This document shows, one piece after another, positions 21,984 through 33,357 of a DNA stretch of 64,000 bases. The notes below the pieces were generated by a model, which saw only the letters and a program-made list of their open reading frames with translations, searched no databases and was not told where the DNA came from. How positions within the stretch are numbered: position 1 is the stretch's first letter; every line of letters begins with the position of its first letter. The DNA comes from Auricularia sp. M13 (Eukaryota > Basidiomycota > Agaricomycetes > Auriculariales > Auriculariaceae). The translations under genes were made by a program, and so were the position numbers. The DNA is taken from positions 806,001 through 870,000 of the forward strand of contig CM073195.1 in the NCBI GenBank assembly GCA_037042915.1. The letters run 5' to 3'.

Positions 21984-24900
21984 TCAGCGAGCATTGATAT
22001 TGAGCTCGCGCTCGATAGCAGCAATGCGCTTTTGGCCGCTGGGCGACTCGCACCAGTCGTTGAACATGCTCTTGAAGAGTTCGCGACCAATGGCTTCCGC
22101 AAGAGTCACCGGACAGCATTGCCTGGCCCTTCCGTGAGCAAAAAGAGGGCAGCTGGCTGACAGGAAAGACGAACCGATCTGCCGCTGCATCTCCATAGGG
22201 GTACCCACGAATTCAAAGTCGTCCGTGAATCCTTGCGCGCGGGCTTGCTCTCGCACAGTGATCAGGCGGAATTGCTGAGAAGGGTCAGTCAAGATGATAG
22301 AGAAGCAGTGCGTGCACTCACGAAGGGATGCAGAACTTGCGACTGCTTCGCCATCGGTCGCACATTGGTGACTAGTGTTGCGAAAAATTCGAGCAACTTG
22401 AGGCGTCGGTAATATCTGCCTGTAAATCTTGTTCACAGGCTGCCGTACACTCGTTCGGAGAGAAAAACACCTTCGCCCAACCCAGCCCTCCCCATGTGTG
22501 ACGTTGGGATCGGCCAGGCCGAATTGTGCACGACGGCGGTCCTGATTAATCGCTGTAACTGCAATGAGAAAGCGCCACAACGAACGGGTCGGACGACATG
22601 TCCACCCCGAAGGGGGATCGTCATGTCCTCCTCCGGCGCGGGGCACAGGGATATCCCATACGCTGGAATAGGTTCAGATTCTGGGACTGAACAGGAGGGA
22701 AATGGTCACAGACTTTTCGACGATATATTGTTTGAAACCGGCAGTCACATGCTTGAGCTGCTTGGCCGTTTGGGGACCAACCTTCTGGCGCAGGCGAACT
22801 TGATATTCACCTCGCGGAGCCCGCGTGTAGGCGTTGGGAATGTCGGGGATGCACCCCTTTTGAGATCGCAATGGAAGGATCGCACATCACTGCGCGGTCT
22901 CCGTTGCTCGCTTTTCCTGCGACAATGATGAGGTCAGTGCGTCAGGCAGGTTATCCAGCCGACGAACCAGTTGAATGCCGCAAGGTCACCGATGGCGTCC
23001 TCGACCGTGATTCTCGGATGAGGCACGCAAAGAGGAGGAAGCCGCATTTGATCATCGCCGACGGCCTCTACTCCCGCGTCCACAGGCCAGCCAGGCTGTG
23101 CATTGGGGAACGCCGCCATCTTCAGTGTCTTCGCGGCCGGGAACGCATGTGTCGGGTGCGGGAACTCCGGCAGCGTGCTCTCAGAGTCGGCCGCGATGAG
23201 GAAGAATCGACGACGGTTCTGCGGGGTGCCGTGCATCCCAGCGTTCAGCAGGCCGATACGAACCTGGTATCTGTAGCAGCGTCAATATGGTGCGTCGAGA
23301 GAGGTGCAGAAACGCGCCCAAGTCGAAGCAGGATAGCAGTTATAAGATACACGCCGCCGTGCTCCTCCCCACCGCGGATAATCCCTTGGCCTCGTTGCTG
23401 GGCCATCAGTCGCCAGCCCAGAATCATTGAAACCTAATAAGCTCCAATCAGAGGGTGCAGGTCGAAGACGTTGTGACATGGCGACCAACGTTTTCGAGGA
23501 CGAAGTAGCGGGGTCGCAGGTGCTCCACCAAGGAAAGCGCAGTCAATACAAGGCAGTTCTGTCAAATACTCAGATCGAATAAACCAATTTCAATACGGGC
23601 GACGCACCTTCGGGTCATCTGCCGTCCTGTGCGAGTTCAACGTCGAGTGTCCTTGACAAGGAGCTCCTGCGCAGATGACCTCGACGCGGCCATGCTCCTT
23701 ATCACTCGCAGGAAAAACCGTAACACCATTTATGTCTGTTAGGCCTGTTTCCTGGACGAGGGAAGCTAGAAAGCTGTTCGCATCGGCGTTAAATGCCTTC
23801 GCATGAGGATGATTTTTCCTGGTGCCATTGAGACGTTGAAAGCAGCAAGATTGGTCGAAAACGTACGCGAATGTTTTCACAGCCGGCCTGTCGATGTCCA
23901 CCGCGAATTTAGTTGCGATTGTGCCGCGACTGCCGCGTTCAATGCCGTTTGTCAGACCTGACGGCAAATATCAATCATCATAGGATAGTCCTGCACGGCG
24001 ACGAACCTCCGGCACCACAGAATGGGTCAATCATCTGAAGCTTCTTGCCCTGCTGCTCTTTCTTGAACGCCTCAGTAAGCAATGTGTACCGCATCTCTGA
24101 TCTTTTACAAATTGCACACGAGTCCGCAACGGGTCGCTCTGCGTAGAAAGATCAGCCTAATATTCCACTGGAACATCTCGACCTGCCGACATAGAATAAC
24201 CAAGGGTCTTCGATGAGCGCTTCATCCGTAGGTTTCCCGACGACGACTCGACAGCGGCCCACAATGTGGTTGGCAGGGACGAACAATGGATCTCCAGTCA
24301 ACATCAAGCGTCGCTATTTCGCGTAAGAACACAGTGTTGTCCAGGCGTAGGTGAACTGAGCTTACCTCGCCTAGCTTGTCGTCCGGGCGCCCGCGCTTCA
24401 GAGGAGATACCTGCACCTTGCCGTCGTCCTTAACCATGCGAATTTGAGCAATGGTGGACACGTCCGTCTCTCGTGGGCGAAGGAAGACGAAATCGTAGCG
24501 ATGATAGAGCACACCGCGAGAATATACCGTTTGGTCGCGAGCGGAATGTCGCGTTGTCGTCTGATCGTGCAGGCTCCGTTTTGCGGCCTTTACGAAGCAC
24601 TGTCCACGCTGTTTGCGGGCCTTGTCCAGGCGTTGCACAGCAGTGAATGCCGACCCGCTGAAAATATGCCTGCAGAATAGCTGAGAGCCTCCGGGCGATG
24701 TCTGAAGGTAGATGGGAGGACCGATGATGGAGTCCAGCGAAACGTTATTGCACAGCAGTACGACAAACATTTCCATCGGGTCGGCGACTTTGCCCAGGAC
24801 CTTCGAGGCCCGCTCAAGCCATTCTGCATGAAACCATTTCTGGCCCTTGTCGTCCACGAAGAAATATGCGATGCGCGCGATCCTGGAGTGGCGGTCATCT

Positions 24901-26249
24901 CAAGTAAGTGATGCAACGATATCCTAGACCGACCAGATGTCGTCCTCCGAAGCGACCCTCACGAAGTCATGAGTCACATAACGATGCTTGCCGCGCTTCA
25001 GCATGTTGTAGCGAATGCTGTCGGATTCGCTGTCACAGGGACAGTCATCTGGTCCAGGAGGCACCGGCGGGAACGGCTCGCTAAACTCGGGGATACTGGA
25101 TTTGAAAGAATATAACTGGTCATCTTCAGATTCGAAGGCGATAGACTGCTGGCTAGCGTATATGTGCGGCGGTCCGACATCGTCGCCGTCCAGAACGTGC
25201 CACCGCGTGCGAAACCAGAGTCGGCTGTATTGATTCACGATCGGCCCAACTTTCAGTTCCGCCGGAGGTACAGGCACAATATCATTGACTGGCGTAGGAC
25301 CTAGAATTCCTTGTACGAGCGTAGAAGAGCGCAATTCGTCGTCGTCCAGGGAGTCTAAGATATCAGATAACACCTTGCGGATGTCGTCTACCTGAAGAAA
25401 GATAGCAGGCTGAATCTCCCTGTATGCAAGTAGAATACTACTGACGTACGTGTTCGTTGCGCAAGTCTTCATATCTCCAGAGCCTGTCGAGAAGATCATC
25501 CCACTGATATTGCAGCCATGTTTCAAAGTCACGGCGTCCCCAGCCGGGACAGTCCAATGCTTGCCGAATGGTCAGTTGCGCCGCACGATACGGCAGACCG
25601 GCATCTGGCATCTCCTTGCAATACTCTGTGGAAGGCGTCCCGAGGGCATACCACGCCGTTCGAGTCTTGGCCCAAATGAAACTGCAGTGGCCTTCAGCTA
25701 ATGTATAAGCGAATATCAGACATCAGGAAAGCGTACTCATTCATACAGACCCAGTCCGGGTTCTTGCCGCAGTAGTCGAACTCGACGGCGACCACGTCGA
25801 GCTTGACCGGCACCCAGGTTTGCTCGGGCGGCGCGACGGTGTCGTCCCACTCGTCCTTAGACAGGTAGTTGTCGACGAAGCGTGCGGCATGTCCAGTAAT
25901 CGTCACAGACGTTATCACAGTCCTTTTGAGTAGAGCGTCCAGCGAGATCGGCTTCTTTGTCAACGGGCAATACAACATCCAGTCGCTGACGACACGGCAC
26001 CACATAGCTTCGTCAGCTGGCGTCTCATCCTCTAGATGCTCTGGTTCGTCGTTGTATATGGGATCTGGTGTATATATGTACTCCGGTTCGGTGCGCTGAC
26101 GTTTGGAAACGGGGGTGCTGTGTGCGGTCGAAGACTGGATAACGCCCGAAGCATCGCATCAGAACGCGCCAACGGTTCAGAGCAACGCGACCTACGGTAG
26201 CAAGGCTGTCGTCCCACATAGACGAGGCAGAAGGACGTTTACGAGCCAT
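21984..26249 (-). CDS. DNMT1-type DNA (cytosine-5) methyltransferase
   Basis: Maintenance-type C5 methyltransferase acting on nuclear DNA. Exon 1 (MARKRPSASSMWDDSLAT) joins across an intron to SKRQRTEPEY, forming basic nuclear-import-like clusters. Then comes an RFD-like domain (EFDYCGKNPDWVCMNE, FIWAKTRTAWYALGTPS) and two BAH-like regions (KHRYVTHDFVRV...ARIAYFFVDDKGQKWF and HRYDFVFLRP). Catalytic motifs: I DPFCGAGG|LTNGIE (split by an intron near 23960-24010), IV GAPCQGHSTLN with the catalytic Cys, VI YFVLENV, VIII GTPQNRRRFFLIAAD, and IX-X RLITVREQARAQGF and QRQIG-NAV-PVTLAEAIGREL. Motif X needs one extra G at 22111-22112 to restore NAVPV. All essential residues are present, so I expect an active enzyme. 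At least ten introns. Mago lies upstream in the same direction. Confidence 0.88.
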
Positions 26250-26611
26250 GGTCAAGAAAACGAAAGCAAGCGATTCAAAGCAGCCTGCAACAAAAAAGCC
26301 AGGCTGCGGACACAAGGGCAATCGCAGCTCAGATGCGCTCTAGAGTATCGCAGGCACGCAGAGAGCAAGAAAACACCAGTTGCGATCAAGTAGGTCTGTC
26401 ACTCGTCACCCTTGGTTGCCACACGGCCCAGGTCCCAGGACAAGAGCAGTGGTCGGAGTTCAATTTCGCGACTTGCGGTGTTCCGTCAAAAATAGGTAGC
26501 ATCACCGTTCACGGTCTTTTATCATTGTACGGGCTATGGAATCATACGACGACACTATACACGCAGGGCAGATTTTTATTGGCAGGAAGATAGCGGCGGC
26601 AGCGGCACAGA
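26250..26611. promoter_or_regulatory. Intergenic between mago 3' end and DNMT1 start
   Basis: 362 bp holding the mago 3' UTR and the presumed DNMT1 promoter. No TATA box is seen near the methyltransferase start. Confidence 0.5.
26575..26580 (-). terminator. AATAAA polyadenylation signal of mago
   Basis: An AATAAA hexamer on the minus strand lies about 32 nt after the mago stop codon, a normal position for 3' processing. Confidence 0.65.
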
Positions 26612-27392
26612 CTATATCGGCTTGATCTTGAAATGGAGCGTAATGAGGGAGAAAATAAAACACTAGTCACTCGTCAGCGCCAACACGAGAACATGCACAT
26701 GGATAGAGCACCTTCAGATCCTGCACAAGATAGTAAAAGACCCGCAGGCCTTCTGGATCTTCCGTGTCGTTGACCTCGGACAGCGAGCCGATCTTGGCCG
26801 TCTACAAGACAATTAGAAATGGCGGCTGCGGGTATACGCAGAATGCTCGGACCTCGAAAGAAATATGGTTGTTGCCCAAACGGATCTCGAGGACCTGCTT
26901 GCCGACAACATTCTTCTTCGGCCACTTCGCGTCGTCCTCGCTGACGCATAGAACGATTGAATACAGGTCAACCGGCGCAGCAAGCAGCGTACCGCATGAT
27001 ATCGCTGGCCTCAATAATCCTTTTGAGCTCGTTGATGACCAGCTGGGAGGGATACACTGTGCATGGCAGTCGCTCAGCCCCGCAACCTTCGAGGCACAAA
27101 TCTGAGATCGCAGACTTAAGACGTACTCTCTTTCTTGATGAGCGTGTCGTTGCGGTAGTTGGACGAGTTGGCGTAGCGCAGACGGCCCGCGCTGTACTCA
27201 AAGTCGAGGAACTCGTGCCCGTGCTTGCCTATATGGCCGGTGCTAAAACGCCCAACGCGTCAGCCAGGGCGGGGGAGCATAATGCGGACACTTACTAGTA
27301 TCTAGAAATGAATGCCCAGTCACCTGCATGCCCCGATGCATGGGCGACTGGGCGCACCTGAAGTAGAACGGGTCCTCGCTTCCGGACGACAT
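26612..27392 (-). CDS. mago: Mago nashi homologue, exon junction complex core
   Basis: Core EJC protein that binds Y14 and marks spliced mRNA. Seven exons: 27392-27358, 27301-27296 (6 nt), 27242-27127, 27056-26993, 26940-26853, 26801-26712 and 26662-26612. They sum to 450 nt (149 residues plus stop), the usual Mago length. Only by including the 6-nt microexon does the protein read [17 protein letters not shown], which is highly conserved. Other family blocks are [62 protein letters not shown] and the terminal LHFKIKPI. Every junction has GT-AG borders. Confidence 0.95.
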
Positions 27393-27718
27393 GGCGTTCT
27401 ACAAGAGCTGTGTTTGGTTTGGCCAAACTATCCTGCTTGAACTGCTCGGATGCGGCCGAGGTTCTCGTCCTCAGAAATACTTACTCAACTGTAACCTGCA
27501 CTACGTACAAGTCAACGCCTTCAAAGTCGAATATTTACGGATACGGCATTACGTCAGACCGAGTACTCAATGGTTGTTAATATATAGTTCAACCGTTCTT
27601 CACCCCACCCCCGCGTCCTTTGCTACTTACTTTCCGAGGACGCGGTTTCAATTTGCTACATCTTGGACAGTCTTCCTGCTTTAGACTGCGACCGCCGCTC
27701 AGCAAACGACCAATCCTC

Positions 27719-27838
27719 ATGCAGCTTCGCGCGGGCCACTGGAAATATCCAGCCGCGCGGCGGTCAGACCACGTCGACGTGTGCGCGAGCAAAAACAACG
27801 GTTCAGTTCGCGTTCCCGATCCATATGAATGGCTCGAA
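27719..27838 (+). pseudogene. N-terminal relic of a prolyl oligopeptidase
   Basis: About 40 codons read KYPAARRSDHVDV...VRVPDPYEWLEH, the characteristic N-terminus of S9 prolyl oligopeptidases (the DPYxWLE signature is unmistakable). No propeller or hydrolase segment (such as GGSYGG) follows in any frame before the NTF2-like gene. It is probably a fragment left by deletion or duplication. The rest of 27393-28350 has only an unsupported 92-codon minus-strand frame (27962-28240). Confidence 0.6.
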
Positions 27839-27961
27839 CACGCGTTCCTCCTTGCCCTCCCGCACTCGTGCTGCCCAGACTCGCGCACGGAGCACCGCCA
27901 ACCGCCATGCGCATCAGGTAACACAACTTACATACTACAGTACAAAGGTCCGATACACTGT

Positions 27962-28240
27962 CTACGGCGGCGCCAAGTACAAAATAATCAATGACCACTC
28001 TTCTCTACCAATCGTCGTCCTCCAGGCACCTTCTATGTGATACACAACCTCATCGCCGGTGCGCAATTCCCGTTCAGCCAGAGAATCCGTGCTCACTTTT
28101 GTCGAAGTAGCTGAAGGAATACGCACACCGCAAAGCAAAGGATGTTCCAAAATATTTTGGAAGCTATCAGTGTCTACTACATGATCATATCTCCCATCGT
28201 GAATCTCAGCTTTGATCACCAGCTTATCAATGATCCTCAT
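27962..28240 (-). CDS. Possible small hypothetical protein
   Basis: A 92-codon frame with a coding-like composition ending ELRTGDEVVYHIEGAWRTTIGR..., a pattern reminiscent of small Tudor-like beta-barrel proteins. Not recognised with confidence. An intron could begin at GTAGAG after TTIG. Could equally be noise. Confidence 0.2.
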   Translation of the reverse strand: MRIIDKLVIKAEIHDGRYDHVVDTDSFQNILEHPLLCGVRIPSATSTKVSTDSLAERELRTGDEVVYHIEGAWRTTIGREEWSLIILYLAPP

Positions 28241-28350
28241 CGGCGCCTCCGGAGATCATGCACATCCGGTGGCAACGAGCTCAGCTTAAAGGCACCTATC
28301 CCGGGTCAACTGGCTACCACTTTTCACCGAGCTTGTCTTTTCGTCGCCTG

Positions 28351-28995
28351 ATGTCCACCCACTCCACCTCTGTGGCCACTCCTACGAGCGATGTCGAGGC
28401 CGTAACGAAGTTCCTTTCGGCGTACTCTAGCATGTGCGTCTTTGGCCTCGTACTGTTGCGCGCAAGGTTACGAAACATTCGTACAGGGATTACGAGGCGC
28501 TCAAGGCTGCTGCCACGCCAGACTTCCACTTCCGCGACCAGGCGTTCCCCAAGCTTACACGTGTGTGCGCTTCACCGCGTTTGAGCATAGTTTACGACGT
28601 TTTCATTCGCAGCCGGCGAGCAGTCTCTAGGCATGTTCCACTGGTTCATCCACGACCGCGCACGGACGAACATGAAGATCATCTTCGACCCGTCCACCGT
28701 GACACAGAACGCCGACGGGACGGTCACCGCGCACTACACCGCGGACTACACCTTCGCGGCCGGCTTCGGGATTATAAGCCACATCGTGAACCCCATCACC
28801 GCTGTGTTCACCGTGAAGGACGGGCTCGTGAAGACTGAGGTCGACACGTACGACAACGGGTTTAATGGCTGGGCAGCTCAGGCGTTTGGCCCGCGCTTAG
28901 GGCCGTGGCTGAAGGACAGCTTCGTGACGCTGCCCCTCATTCAATTCATGGGCGGGAAGAAGCTTGCGGCGTTTATCAAGGCGCACCCGTCCTAG
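28351..28995 (+). CDS. NTF2-like/SnoaL-type small protein
   Basis: Three exons: MSTHSTSVATPTSDVEAVTKFLSAYSS, then (after a GTGCGT...CAG intron near 28433-28484) MDYEALKAAATPDFHFRDQAFPKLT, then (after GTGTGC...CAG, about 28561-28611) PGEQSLGMFHWFIHDRART to the stop. The spacing helix-helix-sheet, with a Tyr/Asp-rich start and strands such as NADGTVTAHYTADYTF and GLVKTEVDTYDNG, fits the cone-shaped NTF2-like fold. About 170 residues, no signal peptide. Members range from enzymes to binding proteins, so the activity cannot be named. Confidence 0.7.
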
Positions 28996-29099
28996 ACTCC
29001 ATGGGGACTCTGCGGCTCGTCGTTGAACTTGCACTGTACACCGAGGCCGGACATCATGCAACATGCATCATGCCGCATAGTTTCGCCGCACGTTCTCCT

Positions 29100-29345
29100 C
29101 GCCGCCAGTCATGTCGCTCAACGATTTGTCACGCACGCGAGCCCGTATCCAGTTTTCGCTCAACGCGCTATGATGTCGCTTACAGCCAAGGGTTCAAATC
29201 GATGGCCTGAACAAGCCCGGGATGGACGATGCTGCTTTCTGCCCGCTCGTGGCGATCTTTCCGCGCATGACATCGTTCCACTTGAAAGTCTATCACTTTG
29301 GATGGGCAGGGAACACCTGCTCCCACAGCATGCTAGCAGACTTTA
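29100..29345 (+). pseudogene. Broken duplicate of the neighbouring F-box/LRR-like gene
   Basis: MDDAAFCPLVAIFPRMTSFHL at about 29223 matches MDDTAFCAVIARFPNLLSLHM of the gene at 29889-30863, with weaker similarity upstream (SLTAKG.../SLRIQRS...). It is interrupted by stops and ends within 120 bp. It is a tandem, same-strand fragment. 29346-29888 has only a minus-strand 115-codon frame (29431-29778) that I cannot assign. Confidence 0.6.
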
Positions 29346-29888
29346 CGGAGGAAGATAATCGTTCCAAAGTAAATAACAGCATGCCTTCTCGAGGCTCAAT
29401 GTAAAATTCATCGAGTCCTACCACGATATCCTACTCATGGCTGCTAGTTCTTTCCAGCTGCTGTCTGGTGCCTGCACTGCAAAAGCTCGGCTGAATACTA
29501 TGATACACGAGCTGGGTGTAACCAGAGCATAAGCACTGAGACGATACAACCAAGGTCACCTGGGGTGGTCGGTCGTACGAGACCAACACGGGCTTGGCCT
29601 CTGGCTCACTGATCCAAGAGCCCATCGACGTTGGTGACGGGTTCGAGCTCTCCGCCACGGAAGCTGTGTTAGTCGAGTTCTCAGAGTAGCTGTGAACCCA
29701 GTTCATGGCGAGTCTTGCGTCGGAGACACCGACAGACGAAGGACTTATTCCGAGGAAGTTTTCCATGTAACAGCGCATTTGATACTGTGATTATTGCGGA
29801 AAGCGAGTGGTATGCGACTTTTCGGATCCGAGGGTGCCGCGGAGTCTGCGCACATCATGGTTCTTTCCTGTTGGTCATCTTGCCATGC

Positions 29889-30863
29889 ATGCCAGTCCCG
29901 CTTTTCGTTCGCACGCACCATGTCGCCGCGATTGTACCCGTTCTTCACAACGCCTTCCTTGCGGATGCTGTGACCTCGTTGAGAATCCAGAGGAGCTGGA
30001 TCGAGAGGTCTGACTGGCTAGCTGAGCCCACGATGGACGACACCGCGTTTTGCGCGGTTATCGCACGCTTTCCGAACCTGTTGTCGCTGCATATGCACAT
30101 CTTCGGCTTTCAATCAATACAAGAGCATCTGCTGTCGCAACTCGCATTCTCGAAGCTGACCACGTTCGCTCTCGGGGGATACAGGATGTCGGTGCCCACT
30201 TTCTTCACGCTCTTGTCGATGATGCCTGCACTCAAGATACTAGAACTCGGCAACGTTTCCTCAGAGACGGGATTCGGAGGAGCACCCGATCCTAAAGACG
30301 TCGACGAATCCGTGCTCGCGCGCCCTGCGTGCAGCCTCACACATCTCGTTGCGTACGATACGATAGGACTGACCCCGGCCACTGGCTTTGCGCACTACTC
30401 GCTGCTTCTCTCACGCTCGCACGACACGCTCGAGGTTGTCGAGCTGAGGTGGCTGCCCTACCCCGAAACGGGCGACGACATGCGCGCGGCGCTGCTGCTT
30501 TGCACACGTGTGCGCCATCTGGTCGTCCTTCGCAACGAGTTCCCCGCCGCGCCGCTCATTGCTGTGTGTCCGCGCCTCCAGACGATGTCGCTCACTGCAG
30601 TACCCACCGCCGAGGAAGTAGCCGCCCTCCACGCGCCTCTATTCAGGCTCGAGATCTACTGCACCTGCGAGCCTGAGCTATTCTTCACCGAAACCTTGCA
30701 CCAGTTGCGCGCGATTGTTCATGACATTCCAATGCTCCAGATTATCTGGCTCAATCTGCAAGGGTGGCCTTTGTTTAGTGAGGCGGGGGCGTATCGCGAA
30801 CTGCGTGCGCTCTGCAAGGAGCGTCGTGTCCACCTGTCGGTAGTTTATGAAGACGGACCTTAG
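29889..30863 (+). CDS. F-box/LRR-like protein (Agaricomycete-type), 324 residues
   Basis: A single long exon with leucine-rich-repeat-like units (FPNLLSLHMHIF, FSKLTTFALGG, MPALKILELGN, HDTLEVVELRWLP, CTRVRHLVVL, CPRLQTMSLTAV) and a typical tail RALCKERRVHLSVVYEDGP. Such proteins in mushrooms are substrate receptors of SCF ubiquitin ligases. No F-box is visible in this exon. The frame stays open back to 29715, so an upstream exon may carry it. The start chosen is the first Met before the recognisable repeats. Confidence 0.6.
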   Translation: MPVPLFVRTHHVAAIVPVLHNAFLADAVTSLRIQRSWIERSDWLAEPTMDDTAFCAVIARFPNLLSLHMHIFGFQSIQEHLLSQLAFSKLTTFALGGYRMSVPTFFTLLSMMPALKILELGNVSSETGFGGAPDPKDVDESVLARPACSLTHLVAYDTIGLTPATGFAHYSLLLSRSHDTLEVVELRWLPYPETGDDMRAALLLCTRVRHLVVLRNEFPAAPLIAVCPRLQTMSLTAVPTAEEVAALHAPLFRLEIYCTCEPELFFTETLHQLRAIVHDIPMLQIIWLNLQGWPLFSEAGAYRELRALCKERRVHLSVVYEDGP

Positions 30864-31500
30864 CTCGATTAGTGTCCACAAAGTGCCGTGTTACTTGCGT
30901 ACAGTATTGCTATCTCTCCCTGCTCTCCCCGGCCCCACGCGCGTCAAGTTCAGCTCAAATCAAGCTTGCGTTTCGCCACCGTGTCCAGGAGGTTTTCGGT
31001 ACACCCTCCCGTGTGCAGCGCGAAGTTCGTAGCTCTACTCCAAATGCAGCGGACCTTGCCAGCAAACGAGTCGCTAGTAGAGTCGGAAGCACCGTGCCAG
31101 TGACAAACCGGGTTGCAACGGCAGTGGCTACTGAACCTGCTGCCATATGTGCGACCTCTCCTCTTTTTGTTTAAGACGCTTTTCTGCCGTAGTAGCAGCC
31201 GTACACTGTGGCTTCCAGGTGAACCTAATCGACAGCTTGTCCCAACCTGTTACAACGAAGCATTCTGCGGGTTTGGCACTCACCTTCCTAATCCACTGTC
31301 ATCGCACATGGAAAGTTTTTCCAGTATGTCAGATCACACCACCAGCATCGGAGGTTGCGACTCCTGAATTTTGCTCCTGCTGGACAACAGCACACACCAT
31401 CGAATATCCTACTATACAATACTCCACACCCCTGCGCGGCTGCACATAATCTATCTCTGCGCTGCTCTAAGCTCCCGGATACATCGTCGCCTATCCGCCA
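30864..31500. other. Intergenic, no supported gene
   Basis: About 640 bp between the convergent F-box-like and DUF6533 genes. A 100-codon frame at 30872-31174 has no recognisable motif. Confidence 0.5.
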
Positions 31501-32988
31501 TCATCCCATCCAATCAGTGGTAAGCGTTGCGGTGGTGAAGCGTGTGAATCCATATTTGTTGTCCGAGCGCTCGCCTTGCACCATGGTCTCGTGGTAAACC
31601 TCTGGACGCGTCAGGTTGTCGAACGTGCCCTGCTCGGGGCGTTGGTCGTGCGGAACGTGTCGCAAGTTCAGAATGAGGCGCTGGCTCAGCAGCATGGGAA
31701 TCACGGAGACGATGCTGGAGGGGTGCGAGATGAGTATGTGGTCAAACCGCATATGGACCGGACGTACACTGATAACGCGCTGCGAATCTTGACTGTGGCA
31801 AACTGAAGAAGCAGGTTGAGGTCTCTCCGATGCATCAATGGGCATGGGTCTGCGCACCACTTCCAACACTATGCAGAAGGCGTAGACAAAGATCATGGCC
31901 CTGTTCAACATCAGTTGTCGATTTCTCCCGCATTGGAGGAGACTCACCCAAAGAATCCGCAACCTTGAAACAGTCAGGCATTGCCCATAGCAATCAAGCA
32001 AGCAGGAAGACTCACCATCCCGAATCAAGACGTGCAACAACGGCGTGTTGGAGAGGTTCGCGCGGCGGAACACGATGGACTTGTACACCGTGAGGCCGAA
32101 GATGATGGCGTCGTAGGACACCTGATACGTCCAATATACCAAGGCCCACTTCTTGCCCGGGAACTCGGGCACCTTCGGCGGGCCTGCGCCCTCGGACACC
32201 AGCTCGTGCGCGTTGAAGCCCGGCACCGTCCTGCCGATGATGTAGAACAGCAGCGCGGCCTCGCCAAGGACGAGCGGGACGAGAACCATGAGTAACCGGC
32301 GGTCGCGGCCATACAGCGCGTAGGAGCGGATGACGAAGGCGACGTGGGTGAGGATCAAAGCAAGTCCGATAATGGCTGAAGCCGCGAGACCTATAGCGAG
32401 GCCTCTGTGCCAGTGTTCAGAAGATGCCAGGCGCGCTGGCTGGCGATACTCACAACTGTGCTCATCGAATATAGGTCAGTGAAGGAATCAGACTGGCAAG
32501 GAAAATCTGGAGCGGCTTACCGAGGCGTTGCCAGCGACATGGCTAGATGTCACTGCATAGCAGGGAGCATGAGGATGTTTCTAGCATCTCTATTCAGAAC
32601 GACGTACGGGAAGCGCTCAATGCGAAGCCTACGATAGGCAAGTATCGCAACTGGGGTCCAGTGAGACGCTAGCAAGGCAGAAGGCGTAAGAACACACCAA
32701 GACCCAAAACAACTTGAAGCTCCAGTCGTTCGATAACCATACGCATTCAATCTCGTCACCCGCGGCGATTACTACGGGGAAATTGAGCGAAACGGGATGG
32801 CGGACGCTGTCTCGGCTCACCGAGGTCCCACACGAATACTGCCAGAGCTGCCACAATCGTGTATCTGTGGTACGTCCTTTGTGAAGGCCGTTAATCACTC
32901 AATTAAGCTTGCCTCCCGAACGGAAGTCTTACAGCTGGTCGAGCATGTCCAGTATCGTCTGGAAGTACGGCAACATGGCTGCAGACAT
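31501..32988 (-). CDS. DUF6533-type seven-helix membrane protein
   Basis: Mushroom-specific polytopic membrane protein. The first exons join MSAAMLPYFQTILDMLDQL to YTIVAALAVFVWDL, then to GDEIECVWLSNDWSFKLFWVL and LRYLPIVGFALSAS, which is the DUF6533 pattern (D-x-Ix-Fx-DEVxxxW followed by WSxxKxLFxLxRY). Later exons hold further helices (LTHVAFVIRSYALYGRDRRLLMVLV, ALVYWTYQVSYDAIIFGLTVYKS) and a cytosolic tail ending TTDWMG. At least five short introns. Function unknown; the architecture is receptor-like, but no ligand is known to me. Confidence 0.75.
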
Positions 32989-33357
32989 GGCCGGCAGCAG
33001 CGAGCAGGGGCAGAGAGTAGGTTAGGGTGCGGTGGGGCACCAAAGTATAAGAGTAGCACATCGTGCAGCTAGACCTAGGCGCGATCGAGGGCATCGTGCG
33101 GCGCGGGCGCCGCGCGGAAGACAAGACGCCGATGAGCCCTCCTGAATAATAGGTGTCTCAGACCGTTCGATCAAAGGTTATTCGAAGGGCATGCTGGAAC
33201 TGTACAGTGAGAGCGCAGGGATGCAGATTCTGAGAATGAGTTCAAGAAGAGAAGGCGGACTCGGAGACGGACCGGAATCCCATGTCGCCGTTCTATTCGT
33301 GTCCGTGACTCGCTGTCTGGATCACGGTCCAGCTCTGCGCGCTCTCCTTCCCCCGCC
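32989..33357. promoter_or_regulatory. Divergent promoter region
   Basis: 369 bp between the starts of the DUF6533 gene (minus) and the methyltransferase (plus). No clear TATA box and no other gene. Confidence 0.5.

Noticed and set aside
29180-29200. GGTTCAAATC similar to a tRNA T-loop
   Set aside because: No acceptor stem, anticodon arm or CCA-proximal pairing around it. The stretch belongs to the F-box relic.
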